A DNA stretch of 64,000 bases from Casuarina equisetifolia (lineage: Eukaryota > Streptophyta > Magnoliopsida > Fagales > Casuarinaceae). Positions 25,621 through 37,432 of the stretch are shown in pieces. The translations under genes were made by a program, and so were the position numbers. Location of the stretch: NCBI GenBank assembly GCA_028551475.1, contig CM052357.1:2976001-3040000 (forward strand), read 5' to 3'. The notes beneath the pieces are model-generated. The model was given only the letters and a program-made list of their open reading frames with translations. It was not told the DNA's origin and ran no database searches. The stretch's first letter is position 1. Every line of letters starts with the position of its first letter.

Positions 25621-27744
25621 TGTTGAAAATAATGTTTTTTATTGTACTATAGGCCCAATTGTATAAAGACCCGTTGCGGCCCAATACATTATAGGCCTAG
25701 TAGAAAACATTAGCTTCAGTTTCCCGTTCTTCTTCTTCCATATGTACCTTGGAGGACTTATTATTTGTTTTTACACATGAAACCTAATTCTATGATTTTG
25801 TTACTACATTACACAAAATCTCTTTGTTTCATGTTCTTGAGATGGTATCAAAGCAACCTTCCTCCTTAATGACTCTCTTGAACCTCCCATCTAAGTCCAA
25901 AATTACATGTGTTCACATGTTACATCAACCACAAAACACCATAAATCTCATGTCATGTCATGTCAATGGCTCTCTAATCAACATAACCACTTTATATTTT
26001 TCATCTCCTCCATTTAAACCATCCTTTTAGCAAGAGATAATTTTTTATCCTAAATGATAGAATAGGATATCATAACCAAAAACATTAAAGCATTAGAGTC
26101 AACAATTTGTTCACATGCTGCATCATTCACAAAACACCATATATATATATATATATCATGTCACGTCTTTTCAACGGCTCTCTAGGCAACATAAACACTT
26201 TATGTTTTCCACCTATTCCATTGTTAAACCATCCTTCTACCAAGAGATAGCTTTTAATCCTAAATGACAAGATAAGATGCCATCATCAAAGAGATTAAAG
26301 CATTAGAGTTAAACAAAACATGTGAATTGGTTTCTTTGGCTATAGGTTGAAAAATCATTGGTAGAAAATGGTATATAAGATTAAGTACAAAACTAATCAC
26401 ATTATTGACAACTGCAAAGCCCATCTAATGGCAAAGGTATATACCAATAAAAAGGTATTGATTATGAAGATACTTTTGTGCATGTGCAGAAAATGGTTAT
26501 TGGTTAGTCCCTCACTACCTTAGCTGCATTTATCATTGGAATATGTATTAGATAGACATGCATAATGCATAATGCTTTTTTACAAGGTGATCTTGACATA
26601 GCAATATATATGAAATTCTCAATGGCCTTTGGTGTAATGGAAAAAACAAAATATATAAGTTGAAGAAATCATTATATGGACTCAAACAGGCATCTACATA
26701 ATGATACTAAATGTTTATTAATCCATGCTTCAAAGCAAAGTGTCATTATTCATAACATGGCTATTCCCTCTTTTTGAAGTAAACAAGTAAGGTCTTTTAA
26801 TTGTGTATATTTATGTTGATGATATATTCATATAATGATTTCTTTGGCTTGCATATTCTTAGGACTTAAGATGGTACAATCTAAATCTGCTATTGTTATG
26901 AAGTAAAAGAAATATGATCTAGAACCAATCTTAAATTATGGTCTTTCTTGATGCAAGCCCACTAACACCCCTATGGAGCAAAATATCAAATTTCTTAGCA
27001 TTGAATATGATGAATTCTTATAAAAGGAGAGGATTTTTCCCTAAAAGACATCATGGGGTACCAACAATTGGTTGAAAGATTGATTTACCTTACAGTAATT
27101 AGGCCTAAGATCAAGTTCACTTATTTGGCCAATTTTTGCACACTTTAAAGGAATCACATCTTGAAGTAGCCTTTCGAGTTATTAGGTATGTTAAGAGATC
27201 ATTTGGTTAAGGGTTGTTAATGAATTATAATAGTTGACTTAAGTTGTTAACTTATTGTAATGTTACTTATGGCTCATGCCTTATAAGATTATAACCCATA
27301 CCTAGTTTTTGGATCAAACTTAGAGATTCCCTCATTCATTGAAAAAATTAGAAATCGTTTACCATTGCATGATCATTCACCAAATTAGAATATCATGCTA
27401 TAGCATCCACCCTATGTGAGATTATTTGACTTCTCAAAATCTTTCAAGATTTGCAAGTTTCTTTGATAAAACTTGTATCATTATATTGCAATAATGAACA
27501 TATCAACTTGAGTAGAGATATTGAAAATAATGTTTTATATTGTGTTATAGGCCTAATTATATGGAGGCCCATTATGGCCCAATACATTTTAGGCCCAATG
27601 GATAACAACAACCTTAGTTTTTTTGTTCTTATTCTTTCATATACATTTTGGAGGACTTGTAATCTTTCTTTGTAATTGAAGCCATAGAAGCTATATGATT
27701 TTATTGCTACATTACACAAAATCCCTTTGTTTTAGGTTCTTAAG
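25621..27744 (+). mobile_element. Decayed, internally deleted Ty1/copia LTR retrotransposon
   Basis: Two similar terminal blocks, 25621-25842 and 27519-27744, share the order TTGAAAATAATG, a GGCCCAATACAT motif, a GGAGGACTT motif and an ACATTACACAAAATC motif. Directly after the left block lies TGGTATCAAAGC, the usual copia primer-binding site against initiator tRNA-Met. Between the LTRs, plus-strand fragments in several frames resemble a copia reverse transcriptase (about 26370-26470) and the C-terminal RNase H region (about 27180-27460), all broken by stops and frameshifts. At 2.1 kb it lacks most of gag, protease and integrase. No clean target duplication is visible. Confidence 0.8.
25900..26310 (+). 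repeat. Tandem ~205-bp duplication in the decayed copia element
   Basis: Two adjacent units (about 25900-26103 and 26104-26310) share TGTTCACATG, CACAAAACACCATA, a GGCTCTCTA motif and AAAGCATTAGAGT in the same order. The second unit carries a short (AT)n expansion at about 26140-26156. The repeat lies just inside the left LTR. Confidence 0.75.
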
Positions 27745-28724
27745 AATAGTTGTTAGGATTAAGTGCTATTCTCACAAGGGTAATAGTAACTAACAAGAAA
27801 AAGCTATTAAAAAACAAAAATTCTTTTATTATTATCTTTTGCATGAATGCCAAAAATAATGAGAGAGAATTCTTTTTTTGGAAATGTAAAATTTATTTAT
27901 CTTAAACAATGTAAAATACAAATATTTTGAGTTTTTGTAGTGTATGTGATTCTAAATCCTTTAATCTTTTCACATAAGTTTATTGTGCTTAGCCATCTAA
28001 CTTAGTGGTGAGTTAATAAAAATCCCATCTATGAGGTCTAGGGTTCAGCACATTTTGGATGCATGTAGCTTGACTTGAGTTAGCAACAATTAGACTTGCA
28101 AATATAAACATTGCATCCTTTCAATAATTACTCTTTCAATATCTATCAATACCAAGTATCATGCATTAGATAGAAAATCTTATATATTTTTTCTTTAATT
28201 GAACTCTCAATTAACTTCACAAAATTATTTTTAGATATTCTTAAAAAGATAGTGTTGCATAATCAGTCATAATTATGGTAGCTTGGAGGAATAATTACAT
28301 ATAAAAAGATAGAACATAAAATTATGATAAAAAGAAATATCATAACTCGAAAATAAGCATGGTCAATCTCACTCTTCACATAAGGAAAGAGAACTTTAAT
28401 CTTACCACGAAATAGTTGTTGAAGAGTTTCTTTCCGTACAGCTCTCAATTGAATTAGAAAATAAATAAATACAATGCTCACGTTAAGAACACAAGAGTTA
28501 TTATTCTTTATGTAGTTCTTTAGTCTTACCTCCTGATAGTTATTGAAGACTTTCTTTCCATGCAGCTGTCAATTGAATAATAATAAAAAAATACAAAGCT
28601 CACAATTAAGAACACAAGCGTTATTATTTAAATATGATAACTTATGGCAGAATTAAAGCCATCATTTACACGAGAAAAATGAGAACAGTGTAGTCTTTCT
28701 ATTGAAGTAACTTGAGTCCATCTG
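27745..28724. other. Intergenic DNA with a tandem duplication and a SINE-like head
   Basis: No gene seen. Around 27990-28065 a TAACTTAGTGG box is followed by a GGGTTCAGCAC box, resembling the A and B boxes of a tRNA-derived SINE. A tandem pair of about 124 bp lies at 28383-28630. Confidence 0.45.
28383..28630. repeat. Tandem ~124-bp duplication
   Basis: Units at about 28383-28506 and 28507-28630 share a CTTTA(A/G)TCTTACC motif, TAGTT(G/A)TTGAAGA, TTTCTTTCC, a CTGTCAATTGAAT-like motif and AAGAACACAAG at the same spacing. Function unknown. Confidence 0.75.
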
Positions 28725-31021
28725 ACATGTGGCTCCTCATTATCCACAAAAAGTCTTGCACCAAGGACATTATTGCTCCACTATAAAATATCTCGGGTTG
28801 ACTAGACCCTCAGCAGAGGGATTACAATAAAGATAAACCACCCAAACTAGCCATACAGACAGGCCTAAAATATCAAGTAAAACGATATGTAGAAATGATA
28901 TAAGTTCAATATCATACCATTCATATTATTGTTGGAAAGGTGTGGGAAAGATTAATATTAATTAAATCTTGTTTTAAATTTTTTTAAGATCAAGGAAAAG
29001 ACCCATACTCTTGAGTGAATTTTTAAGTAGAAATAACTTTAACATGATATGGTACTTTTTTACTTGTTAACAAAAGATCTCATAAGAAGTATTTTTTTGT
29101 TGTTGAAGTGAATGGATGTATTAAGGGTGGTGCAGCAAAAGTCATCTATATATATATATATTTTCAAAGAGAGGGAAAACATTTTAACTATTTTTTTTGT
29201 ATTAGAATAGTTTTCTAATACAAACTATTCTAAATTACTTAAATTTTTTCAAAAATTAAAATATAAAATAAACAGAAATTGAGATTACTGCATTTATTTT
29301 TCATCTAGGCCAATATAAGCATAAGCAGAAGGATTGTCTAGTCGGAAATGACAAAGGGGACGAGATTTGGTTTGATTTTCTCAATTTCATTTTCATCACA
29401 TATTACTAAACGAAATTCGATTTTATTTGTTCCTAAGATGGTGACACTGCCGAAGAAAAAGCACATAAGAGAAAGGAGATCTCTCGACAAACTTTTGGAA
29501 GATTTAACAGAAGAAAAGTACTTTAGGGAAAAGGACACTGAACCCTTCTGACAACTGGTTGGTACTTGTATTCCACACGGCTGACTCTGTTTTCAAACCT
29601 TCAGCTTTCATTTTCTCGAGAAAAAACTGAGGGACGGCAAGAAACTTCTTTTTCTTTTACATCGCCAATAGCTTCACCCTGAATTGCTTGCACAGTCAAA
29701 GGTACCAAACTTCCTTTTCACCATTGATAAGCGAGTTCAAGAACTGGATATGTGAGAATCGTCTCTGAAATTGATTTGCAGACGTCTCTTTGAAAGTTAC
29801 TGGTCTCTCAGTGCATATTCTTCATGGGGGCGGTGGAAGGATTTGAAGCTCTGGTACCCATTTTCCTTTTTACTTGACCTGACCTGCTTCATTAGCAGGG
29901 TTTGTAAAATCATAGTTCATGAAGATATACTTCATGTAAAATCATAGTTCTTACAGAAACTTTTTTCTTAATCTAGAGGGTTGAGACTTGAAAGCCCCGT
30001 TGTAGAAAGCTTAATTACACTATAATCTTATGCACAGAATGATTATATTATGCAGAATAGGTTTAGGTGAACTTGGAAGCCTTTTATTTTTCTTAAGGGG
30101 AGGAGGCGCAAGGATTAATGTTTGCTAATTAGTTCAAAGTGGTGTTTTTCCATCTCTTAACTCGCTATCATTGACAAATTCAAATGCAACATTATTAGGC
30201 ATACTTTTCAACCCTCTCTATTTTAAGTATGGATGATTGAATCACAATTCTATCAAGTTTGATTCTAATTTTCTATTGTTGTACAGTTATTTCATTATAA
30301 TGTTGTTTAATCATCCCAACCCCTCCCCCTCTCAACGTTTTGATTGCTGCAATTGTCATTATCACTACCATCGTTACTACCATTAGTTGTCACTACTTTA
30401 CAATGAGCAAATTAAAGGCTATTAAATATATTCTGGATTTAGAAGTTGGAGAAAGGTAATCATATTACCTAGAAGTCCCTAGAACTTCCATAAATCATAA
30501 CCATATCTCTGCTCACACTTAACTAGGATAGTATACTCTAATACATCATAGTTTTTGAAGTACACATTGATGCTGATGTTCTTTTGTACACAGGAAATCA
30601 CCGTATTACCCCCAACAAAAATATCTATGATGGGTTAGCAGAAAAGACCAAAGATTATCATTTCAATCACTTTTGTCATGACTTAGGGATGAATTTATGG
30701 CTTAAAATTGGCCTATATCATAGGTATGATATAAATAGACTATATCTTGATGGCATTTGGCCAAGTTATCCATAGAACTTTCTATGGTGTTTTTTGTTTC
30801 TTGATAAGTAAAAGCACAAGATGTAATTTAGACTTAGGACCTCTGGAGCTTTCATCAACAGCTTTGCCCCTACCTATTACTACAGATCCAACTTTTTGCA
30901 GGGTTAAAGACATAACAGTTGGTTTTTGACAATAATATCCAAAGCTTACCTTCCTTGCAGGCTAAATAACTATGCTAAGGTTTTATGTCTTATGTTTTCT
31001 TTACCCAAATAACTTGGTTTT

Positions 31022-31081
31022 GTCAACATCTCCTTAGCTTAGTGGTAAGCCAATAGGTTGGGGGTTCAACACCCTGGTTTT
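31022..31081 (+). mobile_element. 60-bp tRNA-derived SINE-head-like insertion, copy A only
   Basis: Copy A has 60 bases absent from the matching place in copy B (about 40132), bounded by the direct repeat TGGTTTT (31015-31021 and 31075-31081). Inside, TAGCTTAGTGG (31035-31045) fits a pol III A box and GTTCAACAC (31064-31072) fits a B box. This looks like the 5' head of a tRNA-derived SINE. The alternative is loss from copy B by recombination between the short repeats. Confidence 0.55.
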
Positions 31082-31387
31082 AAAAGTTACGCATATATAA
31101 ATTATTACCAAATTTGCTGAATTCTTGAAGAAATCAAGCCTCAGGGACATCAAAGGAAGAAATTTTTTATAGAGGAAGTGACAGCTTTACATGCACAAGT
31201 CTAGGCAGTTTACACTAACCATAGAAAGAAAATAACAAAGTAAAAGAAAAGTTAAAAAACAACAAAAAAGAAAAAAGGAAAGATGCAGAAAAGGACGTAA
31301 GAAAAAGCTAGCAATTGTTTATCTGAGTATCTACTTCTTGTCATATGCCATATCTAGGGGAAGATTTTTCGTTGTTCTCTTTCTATT

Positions 31388-32131
31388 TCAAGTTTGGTCG
31401 AGTTTTGAAGCGCCTTGAAGCCGAATTTGTCTATTAAATTGCTGAATAAACTCTTCAAATCTTCTGTTCAGTTCCTCATCGGACATGGTTGAAAACTCAT
31501 TTTCGTCAGCACTCGGTTCTAGCTGTACAGTCTCCGACCTCCTTACAATGTTCTTGCTCTCGTCGATCACCACTCGTTTGGCTTTATCCGACTTACTCCG
31601 ACGGTAAGTTCTTGCATGAACCTTAGCAGCTTCCGGGGCAGGAACCTGCCTCTTCTCCTGCAAAGTTTCATGATGGCCTGGCTTCCTGTTATCGTTTTTG
31701 ACGACAACCTGCAAGTTACTTTCTGGTGAAGCTACATATATCACCTTCTTTTCTTGCGAATCATCAACCTCTATCTTGGCAGTCATTTCTTTGGCTACTT
31801 CAGGGTACTCTGAAACGCTCTGTGGAACAGTTTTAACTCGGCTATGCATCACAAACTCTTCCCGCATATCTTGCTTCTCTTCTGACGAAGAGAAGACGCC
31901 ATAGTCGGCGGCAATAATGAGGATGAGAGTGTTGGAAAGGAAGAACCAGAACTTGGGGGTGTTGAAGACAGCGAAAGGGGAGATGTTGAAGATGTAGAAG
32001 ACACCGCCATAGACGAAAAGAGACAGAAGAAAGACGAGGAAAGACATTCCCTTGGTCTTTTGAGGATTCCCAAGGGAAGATTTACGAGATTTGATTGAAT
32101 CTTCCACAAGATTTTGTGGTCCTCCGGTCAT
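31388..32131 (-). CDS. DUF4408/DUF761-like membrane protein, paralogue A
   Basis: A single intronless frame of 247 residues. The N-terminal third has two hydrophobic segments (about 29-52 and 60-76) ending in IIAADYGVFSSSEEKQ, a pattern typical of plant DUF4408 proteins. The middle is charged and probably disordered, with Lys/Arg-rich RRSKSDKAKR. The C-terminus has DEELNRRFEEFIQQFNRQI, the DUF761 signature. Molecular function in the family is not established; members are small membrane-anchored proteins. A TATA box lies about 110 bp upstream. It is a tandem paralogue of the frame at 40437-41168, and both remain open. Confidence 0.85.
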   Translation of the reverse strand: MTGGPQNLVEDSIKSRKSSLGNPQKTKGMSFLVFLLSLFVYGGVFYIFNISPFAVFNTPKFWFFLSNTLILIIAADYGVFSSSEEKQDMREEFVMHSRVKTVPQSVSEYPEVAKEMTAKIEVDDSQEKKVIYVASPESNLQVVVKNDNRKPGHHETLQEKRQVPAPEAAKVHARTYRRSKSDKAKRVVIDESKNIVRRSETVQLEPSADENEFSTMSDEELNRRFEEFIQQFNRQIRLQGASKLDQT

Positions 32132-32238
32132 CTTTATGGAAAGCCAGAGTTTGAGAGGCTCGTGGGGGTAGTGGGGCTTAAGGGAATTTTTGGGTCATTA
32201 AAATTTGAGGTTGGTACGTAGAAATCCAAGCCAAGGGC

Positions 32239-32247
32239 GTTTATATA
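32239..32247 (-). promoter_or_regulatory. TATA box of paralogue A
   Basis: Reading TATATAAA on the minus strand about 110 bp before the ATG. The same box and spacing are kept in paralogue B. Confidence 0.55.
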
Positions 32248-33059
32248 GGGTTCATTCGGGGATCAAATAATTGAAGCCTTGTCAATTACAGACATACCCT
32301 CTGCCGCTTTCTTGATTTCCTAATCTAATCCCACCAACCCTTTTTATAGTTTCGACTCTGATAATGGCTTGCATCATCCTCAACTTCTCAAGAACAAAGA
32401 AATATGGTGATTGCTCATCTATGAAGGAAGTCAAAAGCATATTCCAAGTCGGCATAGAAAGACAGAATAGTGATGATGGAAGAGTTTTGGGTCTGTTGTG
32501 CTTAAGTTTCTCTTAATGTTAGGTGAGACGAGATTGAGATCAAGGGGAAAAAGTAATTTTATAAACAAAGTCCTTGAGAAATCTGTGTTATCTCGTTTGT
32601 TGATGCATAGCTTGAGTGCCATGATTAGTAAGCTTATAAATGTTCTTGGGTTGTTAAGAAATAAGATAAGTACTCTAATTTAGAGTTTAAATTTTTTGTC
32701 TAGTGATAACACTTAATTACAAAAACCTAAGAAAAGAATTGTCAAAGAGAAAAAATTGTTTTGATGGCTCTTTTGTGAATAAAATCGCCTTGTGAAAATA
32801 TGAATGATTTAACTTAAATCATTTAAAATTTTCTATGATTGTTATGTATGCATTTATTGTTCCTCTTATCTAAATTCATAACACTTAATCATCAATCATC
32901 GACTCTAGGTCTCTCAATCATTGAGCCTATCCACCAAACCTCCTCACCCCCACATCGATACTGATCATATGCTGTCCTTCTAGCTCTAAACCAGGAGTAA
33001 TTACACGTATCAAATCTCCATGTTTTCTTCTTAAGATCATCTCTCACAGAAGCTGCTCT

Positions 33060-34100
33060 TAGATGCAGTGAACTTCATGCCATGAGCTTCAAAGAGAAAC
33101 CCAAACGTTTATCTCTGGGATTATGGATTTGAAGATATTAAATGCTATGAAAGAAGCCATCATTATCTCTCCAAGTTCATGCATCGCCGGTAATCATCTC
33201 TCTGAAAGTCTGCAAAAGCCTTCCTGCTATTTGACATGATCATGACCTAATCGGAGCCAACTCATTTGCGTAGCCTTTAATTCATCTTCTGACACATGTA
33301 ATGCTTCATATCTCTCGGGACCCACAACCAGTGGATATGTTCTCCTCAGCCGCCAAGTGTTGAGGGTCCCAAGTTTACTTGTTGTCTGCCACGTTTTGGG
33401 AGTATGAAAGCTTCAACGTCGGACATGGACCTACTGGGATGTTGTTTTCAGGTCCCATTGTTAACAAAGAAGATCACAATGATCAAGGATTTTTACTTAT
33501 AATATTGGGAAATCATTGAGTAATGTTGCAGGTTTTTCTTAACTTCACCTTCTGTCCTTTTGGTGTTCTGGAAATCTTTGCATGGTCCCCTGACTTTCTG
33601 GAATTTTATATTGCAGTGATGGGGAGCAAGAAATCATGCGCAAGACGAAGACAATGGTGGCAGTTGCTGATTGGCTGCCCTGCTTTCGATCTCATTGGTG
33701 GATCGACAGCAGATTATTAAACCCATCAATCATAGAAATTCAGTAGGGGTTTGCAATAACGAAAGGAACGCTCCAAGGACAGCGGGACAATGGCTTTTTC
33801 TGTGTGTTCCTTTAACGTAAGATCTGACACGGAAGAGGCGCCACGATTTGGGGTTTAACTTTAGGAATGATGATGTGGGTTCGATTATTATGGAAGAGAG
33901 CATGATGGGTGATGAAAAGTTTAATGAACTCCCTTTGTGCGCAGGATTTTGCGGTGAACATTTTGAATTGGCTGCTTGTTTTGAGCTGCTTCTTGTTTAT
34001 TCCAGCATTTGCTTGACATATACTGCTGTTTCTCATGAATTTCGCGAACCGGATATGTGTTTTATGCAAGTTGAAAATAGTGTCTCGTTTGATTTTTAAC
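33060..34100. other. Conserved block of unknown nature, copy A
   Basis: Matches 42100-43200 in copy B. Both strands show short frames that are partly conserved between copies but broken by indels in at least one (for example the plus frame from 33092 stops after about 17 codons, whereas copy B stays open for 71 codons at 42111-42326). It could be a dead gene or non-coding DNA; I do not recognise a product. Confidence 0.4.
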
Positions 34101-34826
34101 TTGTTATAAAATGCTTTATATAAAAATTAGTTATTCATTTTTAAAAATTTAGTTTTAAGAAAAAATTAAATGTTTTGACATGGTATCAACAATACAACAT
34201 AGGCCAATAAGGTCATGGTATAAACTATTATTTTAATATTGGGTCTCACCTGTTATGTTATTTATGAAACTTGTGATCATGAGTAGTAAGTTGAAATTTT
34301 TTATGTTGCTTATAATTTATTGTGACTTCATTTATATATGAATAAGTAACCCTTTATTACAAGTCATTTTCAAAGAGAAAACAAATTCTTTAATAAAATT
34401 ATTAATCATGTGCATATCATTGAAGATGAGAATTTTATAATGAAAAGAAGTTGTTTTTAGGCAATATTTAAATATAAATTTGTTTTTCAACTTGTCATTT
34501 ATTTTGTAGCTCGAACTTTAGGCTTACTTACATGATATTGGAGTTAAGTTAATGTCCTAATCTTCATTCAATTTTGAACCATTTGATGTGTAAACAATTG
34601 TTAAAAATGAAATTCCATTCCAAAAAGAAACTGTCCTTATATAATGTTTAAGTTTGTAGTTGTCTTCTCATATTTATACGTTAACGTTTTGATTAGACTT
34701 TAAACATTTATACATGTCCTACTTCCAAAGCTATAAACTAGCAAAGGAGGAGGAAGCTTCTCTCTCTTGCTGTGATAGTTGCAGCTACAAATGAAGCATA
34801 TAAATTTACAATGAACTTTCTTGGGG

Positions 34827-34880
34827 ACTTAGCTCAGATGGCTTGAATTGTTTGACCAGAATTCGAGCTTCCACACAGTA
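34827..34880 (+). other. tRNA-like A-box segment, present in both duplicate copies
   Basis: GACTTAGCTCAGATGG resembles a tRNA D-arm/A box, but a good B box and a foldable cloverleaf are missing. The equivalent lies at about 43460 in copy B. Probably an old tRNA-derived SINE relic rather than a tRNA gene. Confidence 0.3.
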
Positions 34881-35083
34881 ACGCACAAGCGACTGAATGC
34901 ATAACTGGTATAGGCTGTCGACATGTGCCAAGACACTGGCTTGAAGTTGTCGAAGTTGACCTCACAACCAAAACAATAACAGAAATAGCAGTTGTCTAAA
35001 TTGAGGTCAAGACTCAAGTTTTTCAAGTCTGATGTTGACGCATTTTCTTGGGCTGGCGGCAAGCAAACGAAATAGAAGCAAGC

Positions 35084-35084
<1 letters not shown>

Positions 35085-35113
<29 letters not shown>
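35085..35113. repeat. (GA)n microsatellite
   Basis: About 14 GA units in copy A; the corresponding place in copy B (near 43740-43850) has no such tract. Confidence 0.9.
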
Positions 35114-35118
<5 letters not shown>

Positions 35119-35862
35119 GGATACAGCAGTTTACAGGTGCCGAGTATTTGTCATGTTTGATGCAGTTGGTATTTTGACTGAATTGGATGACAAGTATTCT
35201 GTTTTAAAATCTCAAATAAAATTTAGAAAGTATAAGAAACTCTCTATCACGATCTTAATAGTTATCAAACTAGTCATTCAATGGTAGGACGATTTCTTGT
35301 GGTTTTGAGAAAGTATAACAATGGTATGTGGGGGCAGAAACCTTGTCAGATAACTGGATATTTGATATAGAACTTGCACAAAATTTTCCCTCTTTTTTTG
35401 GCAATCAAAAAGGCTTGTTTCTTGTTAGTGGCCATAAGTAAGATAAAAATTAGAAAGACTAATAATTTTTTAAAATTGATTAGTAAGAAAATGGATACTT
35501 CCACATATAAAAAGCATAAAAAACCTATATCAAGAGTATCCTTATACAATTTGCAATAAACCCTCTCACTTTGAATAGTAGGCATTGAGATTTGGCTTCA
35601 TAGGCAAACTATCGTGCTTAAGCTTGAATTAGTTACTATCATGCTTAACTAAAAATATTGAATTTTCAAACCAAGATGACATGAAAAGATAATGATGTGA
35701 TAAAACAAACGATTTCGTGTTAACCCTTATAACAATCACATCTTGGAGTGCTTCCAATGGCAATGGCAATGTTTATAAAACTTCAGTGGTCTGTACAACT
35801 AGTCTCTTTGTTACAACCCATCTAGATTTAGGAGCATTGCCATATCTTGTTATGAAATGTTA

Positions 35863-36031
35863 TTGTTGAAAATGATGTCCTCACTTGTTAATTAGGCTCA
35901 TGTTTACATCAGCCCATTGGTCCATCTTGTAACCTTAGGCTTGTAACCCTAGCTTTCTTTCCTTTTCCTAGCAGTGCTGTAATGGCGTTGTGCTCTCATG
36001 ACTTCTGACCTCTTTCTCCCCTAAAATTTAC
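35863..36031 (+). mobile_element. Possible solo LTR between the duplicate copies
   Basis: Starts TGTTGAAAATGATG, close to the LTR start of the decayed copia element at 25621, and ends TTTACAACA, so it has the TG...CA ends of an LTR. It sits exactly where similarity between copies A and B stops. No target duplication was confirmed. The following open frame (36035-36370, 111 codons, Gly/Ala-rich) has no recognisable domain and may be element remnant. Confidence 0.35.
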
Positions 36032-37074
36032 AACATGTTCAGTTTTGTTTTAGGTCTCGCGGGTGCAGAGTCAGGTCTTGCGGGTGTAGCTTCGAGTCAC
36101 TCGGGTCACGTGAGTCTTGGGCCAGAATTGGGTTCCGCGGGTGCAGATTTGACAAGCATGGGTTGCACGGGTTTTGGGCCTTTTGCAGTCTTTTCTAGTC
36201 AGCCTTCACAACAGTCCGTGATTTATCATTTGGCCCAATCCATCCTACAAGCAACACAGAGAGCTGCATCCATTATGGAAAACCAAGTCGCCGTATTGAC
36301 AACTGCTTTATGCTTAGTAAGTGTGGCCATTGGGGCATCTCAAGTCCTATTAAAGATAAATGTTACATAGTTTATGGGTATCCACCCTGATGAAGAGGAA
36401 AAGGAAGAAACAAGACGGCCTCCAATGAATCAGTATGCTATTGAGGATGCTTCTAGTGTGAAACCAATGCTCACCAAGGACAATCATAGTTAAACCTGAG
36501 TTGTGGCATGTCATTATCAACAAAAAGTCTTCCACCATGGTCATTATTGCTTTTGCCCCTTTTATTATGATGTCATAATTTAAGTTTAAATCTATTATCT
36601 TTTTATTAGAATTTTTTTTATAAGAAGTAGTTTTTATGTTCAAGATGAATAGATGTGTTGAAAACAGAATAACAAAAGTCATATATATCATAAATTGTTA
36701 TAGAAAATATTTACTAAAATAGAAGACACAGCTCCTACTCTTAGTTTACTTTCAAATGAGAATAGATTTCTATACTAAAATGAGTTTTCTGATTCAAAGA
36801 CTTCTAAACTACTTCAATTTTTTTGACAATTAGAATAAAAATAAACATAAATTAAGCTTTTTTCTATTGATTTTTCATTTTCTAAGCCAATATAGGCACG
36901 AGCACAAGGATTGTCCAGTAGCTAGCGATAGAGAGGGTGAGGTTTTTTTGTTCAAATTTTTTCATCGGATGTTACTGAGCCAAAATCGATTTATTTATTC
37001 CTAGTATGGTGACACTGCCGAAGAAAAAGCACTCAAGAGAAAAAAGGAGATCTTTTGACAGACTTTTGGAATTT

Positions 37075-37432
37075 AACAGAATAAAAAGTACTTCAGAGAA
37101 AAGAACAATGATCCCTTCTAAAAATTGGTTAATAGTTGTTTTTCAACATGGCTGAAATGTTTTCAAAGCTTAAGCTTTCATTTTCTCGAGAAAAAGCTAA
37201 GATGAGGGGCGGCGAGAAACTTCTTCTTTTAACCGCCAATAGCTTCACCTGACAGAAGAAAAAGTGCTTCACAGAAAAGGACACTGAACCCTTCTCCCGA
37301 TTGGTTAGTTCTTGTTTTCCATATGGCTGAAACTGTTTTCAAGCCTTCAGCTTTCATTTTCTCGAGAAAAAGCTATGATGAGGGACGGCCAGAAAGTCTT
37401 CTTCTTTTACACTGCCAATAGCTTCACCCTGA
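37075..37432. repeat. 176-bp tandem duplication inside copy B
   Basis: Units 37075-37250 and 37251-about 37432 share an ACAGAA(T/G)AAAAAGT start, a GGCTGAAA motif, TTTCATTTTCTCGAGAAAAAGCT-type sequence and a CCAATAGCTTCACC end. Copy A has one unit (from about 29505), so this arose after the segmental duplication. Confidence 0.85.

Larger units (their letters stand above)
28725..35855. repeat. Tandem segmental duplication, copy A
   Basis: This 7.1-kb segment matches 36494-44855 in the same order and orientation. Shared anchors are a leader-like block (29300-29870), the DUF4408/DUF761 gene (31388-32131), blocks at 33000-34100, a tRNA-like block near 34827 and a 3' block ending near 35855. Relative to copy B it lacks about 1 kb and 0.5 kb of sequence and carries a 60-bp SINE-like segment. 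Apart from the one gene, the long stretches hold only broken or low-support frames. Confidence 0.85.

Noticed and set aside
34827-34880. Possible tRNA gene
   Set aside because: The A box is fair, but the B box and acceptor stem do not pair; it is better seen as an old tRNA-derived relic.
36035-36370. 111-codon Gly/Ala-rich frame as a gene
   Set aside because: It lies between duplicate copies, next to a possible solo LTR, and has no recognisable domain; kept only as a note.
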